This document shows positions 47,072 to 60,124 of a DNA stretch of 64,000 nucleotides, in pieces. The stretch is from Tipula vernalis. Taxonomy: Eukaryota; Arthropoda; Insecta; Diptera; Tipulidae. The translations under genes were made by a program, and so were the position numbers. A model generated the notes under the pieces. It made no database searches. It worked only from the letters and a program-made list of their open reading frames with translations, and was not told the origin of the DNA. Within the stretch, counting starts at the first letter, position 1, and each line of letters opens with the position of its first letter. The DNA lies in contig OY282558.1 in NCBI GenBank assembly GCA_958295665.1, positions 312,328,092 to 312,392,091 on the forward strand, read 5' to 3'.

Positions 47072-49438
47072 ACTTTGTTCAATAATTCAGCAATTACCAT
47101 AGTTGTTTAGTTAAATACGAATTAACCGCGATACATTTAATTAATTAATGCACAAAAAATTAATTTAAAACTACTAAAAAACACAATAACCAAAAATGTA
47201 TAATTGATTGTCGATACGGCAATCACATATTTTATGTGAGATACAAAACAAATGGCCTTGAAAAGTTTTCATCTCGAAATCTTCAACTTTTATTTTTGAT
47301 TCAATCACATAATTATTATGGAAATCGATGATTTAGTGTATTTACCTTTGTTAGCATTTTAAATAAAATCACAGAAACCGAAAAATTTTCATTTTCATCT
47401 TGTGAAAACACAACAGAGACACCATCGAACCACACACACACAAAACACAATAAACTCAATGCACAAGCACTCAATAAATACACTAAATTGTAATCACGAT
47501 TTAAAAAGAAAATTAATGATAATTAATTATAATTATCAGGTTTATAGGTGATATGAAAATTAATTGATTGATATTTTTGTGTTGAGGTATTCCATTGATT
47601 TTATTGATGATGTTGGTCGATTGGATTTGTAAAGTACAAATTATAAAAACCATGATTTTGTGTGGTTATGGTAAGGAGATTTGTTGGTTGAGTGATTTTA
47701 TTTAAGCTTATAATTTATTTAATATGTTATGAAGCAGGTATTAAATTATAAAAAAACCGCCTTCCCTAAATATTTAATGCACAAGCGAGAATATTTTTTT
47801 TTTATCGGAAAATTTCTGTAGGACCAATAGACAGTTCACAGGTACTGTAAATACTACTAGTATTAATTCAGTAGCCTTGTAAAGCAAACTAAATGGCATT
47901 GGTGCGACAGTTACAGTTCCGAAAACTTGATGAATTTGATGATTCAAACCAATTGATTTTGAAGGAATCTAAATGCGCGTTGGCTGGCATGTTTTTGTCA
48001 TTCCCCATATACATATAACATGACAAAACATACAAACATTTCGTGTTTTTTTCACTTAATATGTATACAAATAACCGCTATATCGACTCTGTATATATCC
48101 AACCAAATAATCATATAATAATCAATAAAAATATGTAAATAAAAATAAAGAGCAATAAATTTTTCACACATTCATATTCCATGTACATAATGTACAAAGA
48201 CCAGTCCATGAAATATGAATTATACCTCGTAAAAAAGTCCCGTTAGAATTTTTTTTGTAACACAAACTACCAGTTTGTGTCCATCTTGATTTGATCACTG
48301 TTTTAATCTAATCAACACTACACTACAACTATTTTACACATCACTACACTTTATGTACATATAAGAACACTGAGAAACCTAAGCTGCACATAAAACACTA
48401 ATTTAGCCAACATATTTTCCTAAAATCTAAAGATTTGAATATGTACACTCTAACACAAACACAATCACATTTTCCATTTACGTATACATTTCACTGCATT
48501 CCTTTTTCTTTCTTAAACATTATAATTTTCTTTTTTCACTTGTTTTATAAACTATTATCACTTTAAACTAAACTACTTTAAACTAAATAAATAAATAAAA
48601 ATAAAAATTTTAATTCCGAAAAACCCGTCCGTCTTCTTCAAGAGTTGACGTCCGATCAGATTTTGAATAAGTTTTGATTTAGCAAAAAATGCTTCACAGA
48701 AATCTATTTCAACTTTCAAAAATGGCCTTAATTTCGTAAAACAATTAGTGGGCAAATCACTCCAATATTGAGACCTCAGCTTATAGAAAGGCTCGCAAGG
48801 CCCATAACGTAAAACCCGAATTTGTCGCACGATTAATTTAGTAAATATATGCTTTAGTGGTAAAATAATGGTAAGCACCCCATTGTTGAATTCAATTCTG
48901 AATTACAGAGATGTCCTTAAAGTATTACATTACCGCAACAGATGTAATAATTTGAAGTTCTTGGAATGCAACAAATGCATGCTTCTTAATACATTGAATG
49001 TCTGATTAATAAATATTTTCATTCCTTTGAAGTAAGTTTTTTCGGTTGTTTGAGATTAAATATGAATCAGCTAACAGTCATATAATGTTAAACAAATTCT
49101 AGTGTAATTTCGAAAAACAGATAATAATTTAATTTAAAAATTTGAAATTTTTAGGGCAATTTGGCTAATTTTATAACGCGGGGACAAACAAACGAAGCAA
49201 ATTTAGATGACTAGAGTTTGATTCGAAGCAAGGTAATGTTAGAATCTGATCAAATATACATATGTGATCAAATGGCATATCTAAACTTTCAACTATTTTA
49301 TTTAATGTTTGGGCGAGCAACAATAGATTTGGAACAAATTTTATTTATTTATGTTGTTGTTTATGTAGGTAATATAATATGTCGGAAATATGACCCAACC
49401 GAAACCCTTCTTGGATCCATCTGAGAATCCGTGGATTT
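47072..49438. other. AT-rich stretch without recognised genes
   Basis: A 101-codon minus frame at 48,878-48,573 (QIRVLRYGPCEPFYKLRSQY, WSDLPTNCFTKLRPFLKVEI) looks protein-like and may be a TE relic, but I cannot place it. Short CA repeats occur near 47,430. Confidence 0.4.
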
Positions 49439-49458
49439 GTATCAAATTATTTTAGTTA

Positions 49459-49474
49459 TTTTTTTTTTTTTTTT
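49459..49474 (-). other. Poly(A) tail of the LINE
   Basis: A run of 16 T on + (A on the element strand) lies between the 3' UTR and the left target duplication, with a short TAACTAAA remainder up to 49,451. Confidence 0.8.
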
Positions 49475-49635
49475 ATTAGACCTTGGCTCCTACAAAAATG
49501 AGAGCCATATTGCCAAAAATTCAAATTTTAACAATTTTTATTTCATAATTCAATTTTAATCAGAAAATGTTTAATATTTAAAATGGATCCGGATTACTCC
49601 CTACACATATTCTGTCGGCTACTGATTATTTTGTA

Positions 49636-52600
49636 TCATATTGCTATTCCACTCATCCTAATAAATTCATACATTTCCTTATAAGTTAAAGAACCACCCT
49701 CATTCATTAAATCACTTAGATTTCTTGCATTCCGAAGGATGTTGAACTTAGATCTATATTGGCTATATCTGGGACAAGAAAATATGAGATGTTCAACATC
49801 CTCAACACTTCCACACAACTCACAATCTTTGTCCTCACTCAAATGACGTTTCCACAAGCATTCCTTCCAGTTTCCATGGTTCAGCCTGTATCTCTTTTGA
49901 GCTCCTTAAAGAACGGAATTATCAAAGAAGTACCACGGAGCACTCTGTACTTCATTCCTTTCGTTAGACTGTTCTCGTTAAATTCACTTTCCCATTTTCT
50001 CCACAGATTCATCTGAAACATTCGAAGTACGTCTCTTGCATCTCTCCTTTGGTACTCCTGAACCATGTCATTCATTGTACTTTTTTGCTAACATATCGGC
50101 TCTTTCATTTCCTTCGATCTGTCTATATGATGGTATCCATTGTATGGTCACATCACGTTGACAGTCCCGAACGCATTCAAAAATCAGATCAACATACACA
50201 TTGCCTTCCCTTCCACCTCCACATTTTAGCAAACATAAACCACTCTGGGAATCGGAAAATATTACTATTTTAATTTGCCCTTCATTCACAGCGAGTTTCA
50301 TTCCTTCAAACTTTCCAATCAGTTCAGCGTTCATTATACAGATGCTTTTGTCCACTTTAAAGTACTTTTCAACATTCTTACCAGGCATAAAGACACCAAC
50401 ACCCACTCCATTCTCATTCACACTAGCATCTGTATAAACGATATCATTTTTCACATACCGCTGACTGATTTTCCCAAACATAATTTTGGCGATAGCTTCA
50501 TTCATTCCCTTATTAAATTCCTCCATATTCAAACATACAGTAAGATTATTAGGAACGGGTTGCGGACCAGCATTGCCTATACTCAGAAACATGTTCAAAT
50601 TTTCAAGTGCAATGCTAGTTCGATAAGTCGGTTTGTACACCGCCCTACTTTGTAATCTTACTATTATTTCATTCCAAAACTTATTTTTCTTAGTTATCAT
50701 TCTCACCGACTCTCTCTCTCTGTGATCCACTCTCTCTTGTAATCAAGAGGTGAATCACCCATTTCAGACCACAGAGCGTGTATTGGGGTTGAGTTAATCG
50801 CCCCCAATACCACTCTTGCACATGCATTTTCTACTTTCATTAATTGGCTGAAAGCCCCTTTCGAACCATTCCCATACACACTAATACCATATCCAATTTT
50901 GGAGGATATAAGGGCCTTCCTTAACATGTCAGTCACACTCGGATGAGCACCCCATTTAGGTTTGCTCACCCGTTTAACCACATTTAAACGTTCCTTGCAG
51001 TTATCTGCCAAAATTTTCATATGCTTCCCAAAATTCATACGTCTATCAATCCAAATACCCAAATACCTGTACGCATTTACTTGTTCAATTCTGTGACTAT
51101 CAACACTTATATTAACATTTGCAACATTTGTTCTGAAACTCATAAAAGCATACTTATTAGGATTCGCTCTCACATTCAACATTTTAAGTTTTTGTATTAA
51201 ATCATCTACCCCCTTTTGCGCTCTTTGAGCCGCCACATCAATACTTCTCCCTTTTTCAATTATTACAAAATCGTCTGCAAATTGCAGAACGATTTGGTTG
51301 TCTGCATTGATGTGGTGTATCTCGCTGGTATATAGGTTGAAGAGAGCTGGAGATATTTTACTTCCTTGCGGAAGTCCAACCTTTGCAACTCCCTCCAACC
51401 TATATCCACTTCCATTCAAAACCATTTTCCTCTCAGTCATAAAATCTTTTATCCACATACATACCTTTCCGTGAAAATCCAAAATTCGAGAGAATTTGTT
51501 GTAATTTCCACGGGACCACATAATCATAAGCTCTTTCAATGTCCAAGAATACGGCAACAGCTTTTATATTTTCCTTTCTTACTTCCCATACAAACTTTTC
51601 CACACACTCGATTGCAGAGTGGTTCTTTCGAAATCCAAATGTTGTCGATGGCAACAAATTATTTTCATTCACAAAATTTTCCATTCGTTCTTTCATCATT
51701 CCATTTAAAATTTTTATAAAAACATTTAACATACATATGCCTCGATAATTTGTTGCCATCTTTGGATCTCTATCCCGTTTAGGGATAGGAACCACCCTGC
51801 TCTCTTTCCATTTGTCCGGTATTTTTGAACCCATCCACACTAGGTTGAGTATCGCATGCAAATTATGTTTTGCTGAGTCACTCAACAACCGAATCATTTA
51901 TTAACTTACTCGGCTCTTTCCTGGAGTGGTAGATTTTGATCTATCTATTACCCTCAGGCACTCTCCCCATTCATACTTACAATCCATTCTTTATTTATTA
52001 CATTCAAATCAATGCTTACATTCAATATCATTCTTATAAATTCTTCACCTTTTTCTCTGTTCTCATATACCACATTGCTCACATTAAAATGTTTACCATT
52101 CAACCTATTAAACAAACTCCATACATCCTTAGTTGTGGTTCTATGTGTCATTTGGGACTGCGAATAGCCTTTTTCAATTTTCCATTCATTTCACATTCTC
52201 ACTACTCTTATTCCTATTAAATTCACGCAAGGCTATTCGCTTCCTTTCATACCAGAATTGAACTTCATTGTTCCACCAACCATTCACATTAATCTCTTTC
52301 ATATCCACAATTTTTGTACACAGTCCATTTACCCGTTCAATTTCGCTATCTAACTGGCTTTGATTTATTTTATTTTCTCCGAGAATCTCATTCATTTGAT
52401 TCACCCATTTCCTGTTATTCATTAATTCACGTTTTTTCCGAAACACTCGATTATCATGCATGATCATTTTTTGATCATGAAATGATCAACTCCCAAGTTA
52501 TCTTCTTCAACATTCCAAGTGACCCGGCAGGCCATTCCAATAGTTGTCATATACAAATCTATTGCGCTGGCCGGGCCTCCCACATTCGCCATTATTGTTG

Positions 52601-53112
52601 GCCTTCCATCACTCAAGAGCACCATATTGGAATCTTGAATCAGGTCGGCCAACTGTTTTCCTCTCGCGCAATTGGCAAAACAACCCCACATTCGCGCATG
52701 CGCATTCATATCTCCACATACAATCAGGTCACTTTTATGTCTCACCCACCTAAACAATTTTTTAAAGTCACTTAAGGCGTTTTACTTTCATCTTTATTAC
52801 GCACCTGGGTTACATACACGCTCACTAGTAACAGCGTCTTTCCAAATTCGTCGTTGAGGCGGCTATTGCTTCAATCACCTCAAAAGCGGGTAACTGAACA
52901 TGACATTATTGCCACTCCACCATAACCATCGCTTCTTGGTTTGGAAAGAAATCTGTACCCTCTCACATTCAACGTCTTGTTCATTCTCTCCCATGTTTCG
53001 CTTATAAGCATCACATTCATTTTATTCTTGGCCAGATATAATTTTTTAACATATTTTTTTTGGCGTAAAAACTTTGTATGTTTATCTGACCAACAATAAT
53101 TCTTTCACTCAT
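49636..53112 (-). pseudogene. LINE ORF2 pseudogene: endonuclease, reverse transcriptase, RNase H, CCHC
   Basis: It starts at ATG 53,112 (MSERIIVGQINIQSF). The APE endonuclease follows after a frameshift in an 8-A run: LISETWERM, DGYGGVAIM, VCGDMNAHARMWG (about 52,730), SAIDL and DHF. RT motifs: VVPIPKRDRDPKMATNYRG (about 51,790), FGFRKNHSAIECV, FLDIERAYD (about 51,540; first catalytic Asp), GLPQGSKISPALFNLY (about 51,370) and LQFADDFVI (about 51,275; catalytic DD). RNase H: IVYTDASV (about 50,440), NAELIGKFEGMKL, IFSDSQSGL and WIPSYRQIEGNERADMLA (about 50,120), where the usual His of the last motif reads Tyr. The end has CELCGSVEDVEHLIFSCPRY (about 49,820-49,760) and stops at 49,636. About six frame breaks interrupt it. 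The RT active site is intact in sequence. Confidence 0.85.
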
Positions 53113-53427
53113 GTTTCACATTCACACCAATAACAATTTATACATACCAATTAAAAATATGTGCAGGGAATATCCGCTTCCAAAATTATCAAAAATTATT
53201 TTTAATGAAACAATTACATTGTTGCATGAAATTGCCGATGTTGCACCCTTTATAAAAATGTTGATGTTGCGAGTTGTTGTCCCATGTTTTGCATTGTTGT
53301 CCAGTTTCGTTTTTATTAATTTATGATGTACAATTATCTGGTTTTAATGATGGTGGTGGTGGTGCAATAAAATTTTTATTGTTTACGTCCGTACTCAACG
53401 TTGAACTATTAAATTGGTCAATGAATG

Positions 53428-54123
53428 CTATTCTGTTTTTGGTACTTGTGTACCGTGTTTTTTGTAAGGTCGACCGCGTTTGTTTACATTTCCTTTTACA
53501 GACACATCATCGCTTTCCGTGTCCATACAAGATGAATCAATTTCTGTTTGTCTAGTATTCAAATGATCTTTCACGTTAATCATTTTTTGGTTTTTTTCAA
53601 TTTTCGTTTCTGCCTCCTTGTGTAAAACATTTATTTTGGCTATATCGCTGTATTTAATTCGTTCTTCAGTAGTGGTTGATTGTACACGCCTCTTACTTCC
53701 GAAAAAACTGGTAACAGTGAGGTTACTCCAAACTTTTCACGTCTTGTGGATTGTATATTACCAAAACGGTACAAGGCCTCACTCAGTGTTTTGTCTGTGA
53801 TTTCTGGTTGCAAGTTAAATACCCTCACGTACCGCATTATCCCACTTGCTCCTTTCACCGCTACCTCCATTGATGTTCCATTTATGTAATTGAAAGTCAA
53901 CACATGTGTCTCTCGTATAAACTCCAGGTACCTTTCTTCTGTATTGTACTTAATATACATACACCGCTCGTACAGATCTTGGTACAGTGTATGTATGTCT
54001 TTCGCCATTAGCCCATTGTTCAATACAAATCGCATCATCTCTTGGTCAGACGGCTTAGCATCTGTCTTCTGGAACTGTACTTTTACGGTATTTTGTCTTA
54101 AACTTTCGATTGTAATAATCCAT
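53428..54123 (-). pseudogene. LINE ORF1 (gag-like) pseudogene, zinc knuckles deleted
   Basis: ORF1 proteins bind element RNA. The start is ATG at 54,123 (MDYYNRKFKTKY). The frame changes within about 15 codons, and the main part (to 53,640) contains DQEMMRFVLNNGLMAKDIHT, TFNYINGTSMEVAVKGASG and MRYVRVFNLQPEITDKTL with ALYRFGNIQSTRREKFG, an RRM-like segment typical of this ORF1 type. A further frame change near 53,690-53,670 leads to the tail YSDIAKINVLHKEAE ... SSCMDTESDDVSV, KRGRPYKKHG and a stop at 53,428. Related ORF1s carry two or three CCHC knuckles between the RRM-like part and this tail. Here they are absent, so I infer a deletion around 53,690. ORF2 starts about 315 bases further on. 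Confidence 0.65.
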
Positions 54124-54302
54124 AACCTTGTTAAAAACAGGTATTAAATTTTATCACTGCGCAGAATTGCGCTTATCAAAATTGTATTGCACTAATACCA
54201 CTAAATCTCTTTTAATTGCTTAACAATCACTAATTTTTGTTTCTATTTTTGTAACTCGTTCTGTACACCACAAAGGTTGACGATCGAATGGTATCAAATT
54301 AT

Positions 54303-57300
54303 ATTGAGGCGCCAAAATGCGACAAGGAACATTGATCGCGAACATTTGCGAACAATATTTCCATGACCCTAAAGGGTTAAACAATTAGTAGAACTCTATT
54401 GAAATGTAGTTCTTTTGGTACAAATTGTTTCAAACGAAAAGTTAGAAAACTTCATCTTGAACTCCTCAGATGTTGTGTTTCAAGGTAAATTAAGTACTAA
54501 AGATACATTAGAAGCAGATTAGAAGACAACGAAATAATAGGGAAATTCAAAGAAAATTTTCTGAAATGAAATCCCCCATTGTCTAATAATTTCACTCAGT
54601 CTAGCTTTATTGTTAAACATTGCTTAACTTAAAACATTTTATGCTGTCCGAAGGATTGCTTCTCATCAATATCTAATTAGTATGTCTTGTTGGTTTTTAT
54701 CCAATACTTATTCCAATGGATGATAGTCAATTACACTTGAGTTCACATTAGTTTAGGCTCACGATGATTTTGAAATGCCGGATGATGTTATATATTGCAT
54801 GTGTATGCGTATATTTTGTGTTGATTTTAGGTTTTTTTTTTTCTTTTCGATATTCCCACATACATGCAATATAATTTGTTCGTCACAGATGTTTCCGCGT
54901 AACATGATTTCTCTACAAATTTTAGTTACTCCTGCCCAGTGTTACCAGTTCAGTAAAATTGTAATAATCATCTATAAATATCATAGATCTCGCATCTATC
55001 GTTAAATGTTAAATTAAATGTTATAAGCATATTAAGAATATATAATTTTAGTGTTTGGGTGAACACTAATTATATTAATTTAGGGTCTGAGGTTTCATTT
55101 ATTTTTAAATTCCAGTCTTCCAAAATTATAAATACAAATTCTTACTCTAATCAAAACCCCAATATTCTACGGATTAAGTTTCAATTAATTTAGAATTTCA
55201 ATTATTTTGTTTTTTGGAATAATTTTTATACGAGTCCCCTTAGAAACACAACGATTTTGTCAGGATTGTGAATGGTATAAGGTATAAAATGTACGAAACT
55301 GACTAACGAAACTGAAATTGAACGATTGCGGGAGCGGCAGTCATTTGTGTATCGCTGTTATACGTTTTCATACGAGTTGTACCAGAGCTTACTAGAGTAT
55401 AGAGTCATAATCATACGACATAGTTTTTTAGAAGCTTTTTTAGTGGCATAACTTTTCATTGTTCGTAACGTATTATAGCATCATACTATATTGGTAGTAA
55501 ATAATTAATTGCAGACATTTTTAAATTAAATTATTCGCTATGACGAAGTAAAATAGTACTTGCTAAATTCATCTTTAGTTTCACTAGTGTACGTCAGATG
55601 TCTCTAATTTTTTCATAAAAACATGAAAAAAAATTATTTAATCATAAAATTTTCACACCTTCTTAATATTTTGTGAATTTGTTTTACTCTTCCTACAATT
55701 TTTGAAATCAAAATTTCGCCAAGTGTAATTTTTGGATTGATTTTACCAAATTTGTATTGGCATCACTGCCGCTATCTATGTAATGTCTATAGACCTAGTA
55801 ACCACATGATTTGTAATAAGCTTTTATTTCAAAATAAACAGAATGTTGTTGTTATGAAAATAAAAGCCATTTTGGTTTATATAAATCAAATATTATAAGA
55901 AAATGGAAACGATTTTCTTAAATGATGTTCATATATATATGTATGTTGACATTCAAACATTTAAGAAAATATCTCAGAGATCAAAATTATGAATTTGTAA
56001 CGTTTTCATTTTAAAAATTTCTTAGGAAAAAAAGCGATTTCCCATATATTTTATTTGCTTTACTATGGAAAGTTTGGTTCTTCCCTAATTTATAATCTCT
56101 TTATAAAAGCTTCGTTTTATAGACTATGGCTTTGTATAATCTAGGTGGCTTTGGTTCTACACGCATTTTTTTCTATGAAATTTAAAAATTATTCATAATA
56201 AAATAAATTCTTTTAAGTGACATTTAGAAATACAAAATCTGTGGAAATCGTATAGTAATAAACTATGAAAAGAACTCACCAAAAGCCTGCATCAAACAAA
56301 GTTGTTTCCATATCAATGAATCAATTTTTTGAAAAATAATGGAACAATTTTTAAAATGGTCGGGCAATTTAGAAATCGTGTTGCAATATTATTTTTACAT
56401 GCAACACAAAGCATCCAATTCCACCTTATTTTAAACTAAAAATCTCAGTAAAAAGTAAAATGCAGTAAAATTCTAAAGTTTCACAAAATTTTAATACAAT
56501 ATTTTGAAATTTTCTAAAACTTCTGAGCATGTCCGTAGTTTACGAATTTGATCACAAATTTTCGCACCAATGTTGTTGCCAAATTCACCAAATGAAAAAG
56601 TTTTCTCTAATTTTCGATCTAATTACCAATTTTAAAATGGTTGAACTAGCTCAACAATTTTAAAATCTCAATCAAAATGTTTGATTTAGATTAATCCACT
56701 CTAACTATATTGTAACAAAATTTTCGTGTTTGATGAAATTTCACAAAATTCAATGTTACAGTAAAATGTGTCTACACCAAAATATTAAACTAAAGCAAAA
56801 CTTTGCAAACTTTATGATTCTTTAAGAATCTTTAAGTTTTCATAAATTTCAGTCTAAATTATTTTTAAAAGGTAGATCCCTGGATCTTTTCCGAAAACAG
56901 AGCGTACTTTGTCAATCTTATTTAGTATACAAAGTCATAAGATATTTCACCATACCGAGAACAAGGTTTCTAACATCGCGTTTTAGTGGGATTCTACCAT
57001 TTTCAAAAAGTTTTACTACTTCATGTTACGATACGCCAATGTTTTTTTGAGATTGTTAGAGTCTAATATCAATTCGAGATAATTCTTTATTATCGATTCA
57101 ATAAAGTGTTTAGATTACAAAGAAATTTCGAATTTTTTAAAGTTATCGAGATAATTCGATATTACATGATAAACACTAAAAATTAATTTATTTTCATAGA
57201 GTTTGTATGAAAAAATACGATTACGATTGACGAGAACACATATAAACCCAGTTAAATAATATTTTCTGAAATCGCTAAGATACAACTCAATGTCTTACTC

Positions 57301-58784
57301 ATTTAAAACGCAGATTTTCAAATTTCCTGATTTTCCAGCAATAATCAAAAGAAAATAAGGGAATTTAAATTAAAAAACATTCTACAACAATAACAAATGA
57401 TTTTTCCACATCTAAAACCAATGGCAACAATCGAAATTAAAATAAATTAAAATGAGCCAAACAGAAAAACTTAAATCAATACAATGAGCGTGAAGAAAAC
57501 AAAAAATCAAAACAATCTTGCATGCTTCGCAAATTCGAAATAACAACAGAACGATATTCAAATTCAAATTTGAATAGAGGCAATCAAAGAGATGCTTATT
57601 GTATTGTTTGTAAATTTTGAGTTAGTTTATGACGTATATTACAAAAACAACAACACTTTCAAGTTCAAAAATAACTCTTATTTTGAAGACGATTTTCACT
57701 AAGAAATAAACATTTTCATGATTCGATTTTTCAATCAAATAAAATTACATGTTTTGTGAATATTTTCGTGTAAAAATAATATAAAAGCTCATAATTCTTA
57801 TAGACTAAAAATGTAAATGAAAACAATCGTTTCTCCGTATAGCTAGTTTCATAGTAAAGAAAAAATTTTGGGAATCTCTGATTTATATAGCAGGCTCTGG
57901 TACGATTTTAACGAAAATGTAGTTTTTTTAGTAGTTTATTGCGAATTTTATCTACTTCTTTTATTTTTATAAGTTTACACGTTTACCCATTATCTTATCT
58001 TTCTTAGAGAATCAGGGTCCAGGGTTCCAGGGAGCGCCAATTTCTGGATTACTTACGAATAGCCATTAACCAGAATTTTTTTGACCCCATCTCCATATCT
58101 TTAAAGTTATTTTGCAATTTATGATTAATCCGGATCATTTTTTGTATTTTTTATTTAAATAATTTACAATTGTTTTAAAATATGAATATCTATCTACATA
58201 TATCTAATATATTGTTCTCGCCTAAGATTTTTTAATTTTATTAATTCCGTATTTTATCAAATAATTGAATACGTTCAAGATGTTTAAACGGAATTTCAGG
58301 TACATTAATTGTCCGAGCTTCTGTGATTATTTCTAATATTATTTAATAGAAAATCATAATTTGAAAGTTTGTACTCAATATATTGCCGCTTTAATTTCCA
58401 AAATTTCTTGCGGTAATTACAGTATGTTGGGGTGAATCAATGAGATTTTGAATTCGCAAACGATTAGATAATAGTTTGAATTGAGGTCGTGTGTTATTGC
58501 TACTTTATACGGTTATGTATTGTTTCTAGACTATATGCACGAACATTGGTTTGTGGAAAATAGGTCTAAATACATACCTGGAAATACGTCTAAGATTGTA
58601 ATGAGTAGAAATTTGTCTGGCCATAAAATGATAAAATTGTCGGAATTAACATACAAATTATGCAAAGTGTGCCCACCTTTTGTTATTCTCATGTTGTTCC
58701 AACTAGGATGAATACAATTCAAATCACTACCTATAACACAGGCCAGTACGGATTTCTATTTTCATGATGAATAGTCGTATCCGA
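54303..58784. other. AT-rich stretch without genes
   Basis: Mostly AT-rich. It holds one copy of a dispersed repeat (55,385-56,130, separate entry). A frame at 54,775-55,005 and a pair of opposed frames at 58,481-58,722 show no recognised motif. Around 56,440-56,900 words like TTCACAAAATTTTAATAC give weak cryptic repetition. Confidence 0.45.
55385..56130 (+). mobile_element. Dispersed repeat, copy 2
   Basis: Begins ACTAGAGTATAGAGTCATAA, then CATAGTTTTTTAGAAGCTTT, and ends TTATAAAAGCTTCGTTTTAT followed by AGACTATGG. The two ends resemble each other in inverted orientation. The whole block, including GGAAACGATTTTCTTAAATG near 55,905, parallels the ends of the 27.47-29.93 kb repeat. It is probably a short non-autonomous DNA transposon; the family is unknown. 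Confidence 0.45.
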
Positions 58785-59268
58785 AGTAATTTTTTGCGCT
58801 GAATTCGTTTCTGGCCACAGAATTACCCTATCACGTCAGGTTTTAGAGATATTCTAACCTAAAAGTGTCAAAAAACTTATTTTTGGCACTTTTGCACTTG
58901 AATTAACTCAAGACCAAAAACAGTTAAAGCAAATTTGACAACGGGATATTATTTAGCGATCTACGACTCTAAAAACATAAGAAATATAAGAATCTGCAGA
59001 TCACTTAGTTATAAAATGAGAAGGAATAGAAATTATGAGTGCTTATGAAATTGAAAGATTAGAGGATATTAGAGCATAATTTAAATTTTTTTTTTATTTA
59101 AACTACATATGCATATATTTTTCCGTATAGATTTTGATACGCTAAATACGATCCTGTTGTCCAATTTGCGGTCGTAAACGCTTTTAACAGTTTTAGTTTA
59201 GAATATTACAAAAACCTGACGTGTTAGGATAATTCTGTGGCCAGATTCGAATTCAACGCAATAACTTT
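58785..59268. mobile_element. About 485-bp terminal-inverted-repeat element
   Basis: The left end (58,785-58,864) contains CTGAATTCGTTTCTGGCCAC then AGAATTACCCTATCACGTCA. The right end (59,194-59,268) is its inverted copy (TGACGTGTTAGGATAATTCT, GTGGCCAGATTCGAATTCAA). Inverted similarity continues further inward (GACAACGGGATATTATTTAG near 58,938 against the complement near 59,160), so it is a foldback-type MITE. No coding capacity. A target duplication was not resolved. Confidence 0.7.
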
Positions 59269-59576
59269 AGCAATTTTTACCTGTGTAATGAATGGGGAAT
59301 TAGCAAGCTTAATTAAATGAATATGAAGTTAGCCCAAAACCATCCCGAAAAAAAAACTCTTCTAAAAGAAAAAGCCTCTCAGCCCGAAAAATAATAAGAA
59401 ATAACTCAAAATAACATTCCATCCCGATATAAAATATATCTGGAATTAAATTTATTCCGCCATTTTCGGTTTATTAATAATTTATTAATTTATCTGTTAA
59501 TACAAACGAATATGTAAAATGTGTACTAATATTTAATTGAGGGAGCGACAATGTTAAAAAATTGCTCATGTTTCGA

Positions 59577-59834
59577 TTAAAGGCGATTAGTTTGTCCCAT
59601 CTTGTTTCTAAGATAGCTTTTAATAATTTTTAATTTGCTGAAAGATCTTTTAAATGAAGCTACCATAACCGGAATAGTAAGAAACAATAAAATGGCAGTA
59701 CTTACTTTAGTATAATCACTTTCCATAAAGGCGTATTTTACCATTAGCAAATCTGCCAAATTTTTTATGGCAGTTTTATCATTTATATCATTTTTAATAA
59801 ATAATGAAAATACATTTAATAATTGTAATGGCAA
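59577..59834 (-). pseudogene. hAT transposase C-terminal (dimerisation) fragment, left arm
   Basis: An 85-codon frame has the end of the hAT dimerisation domain: VASFKRSFSKLKIIKSYLRN followed by KMGQTNRL, matching the family signature 'a..eRsFS.Lk.iKs.lRs.m.q.rL'. The usual E of 'ERSFS' reads K. The N-terminal catalytic part is absent. The frame ends at a stop directly after RL, where intact relatives continue with 'l..lsi'. The inverted right arm (about 61,560-61,800, + strand) carries a more decayed copy of the same segment, broken by a frameshift near the GGGTAGCTTCATC position. Confidence 0.6.
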
Positions 59835-60124
59835 TTGTTTTGATAAGTCCTCTAAGTAGTTAATTCGAAAATTTTTTCGGAGTGTGTGTCTTGGCTGAAT
59901 ATACTAAAAATTTCGTGAGGGCCCGAAATTTCCAAACAAAAACTACTTTTTATTAGTTTCTATCTCGAAAAAAATTTAAATCGTCAATTATGTTTACCTA
60001 AATTTTAAAATAATTAATTAATTTAATATTTTAAAATACATAAAATTTAATGGATACTTAAAATATAAAATGAAATTATCTATACCAATATAAATTATAG
60101 TGTAGCGGTGCGCACAAGGATTTC

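Larger units (their letters stand above)
49439..54302 (-). mobile_element. Nearly full-length LINE (I/LOA-type layout) with 12-bp target duplication
   Basis: GTATCAAATTAT occurs at 49,439-49,450 and 54,291-54,302, directly flanking the element (49,451-54,290, about 4.84 kb). On the minus strand the order is: a 5' leader of about 170 bases, ORF1, ORF2, a short 3' UTR and an A-rich tail (T run at 49,459-49,474 on +). The target duplication and tail show insertion by target-primed reverse transcription and mark both ends. ORF2 carries endonuclease, RT, RNase H and a C-terminal CCHC motif, a combination known from the I and LOA groups. Frameshifts in both ORFs make it inactive, but most catalytic residues survive, so the insertion is not very old. 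Confidence 0.85.

Noticed and set aside
54775..55005. 76-codon plus-strand frame with hydrophobic N-terminus
   Set aside because: Phe-rich product of a T run in AT-rich DNA; no splice context or motif.
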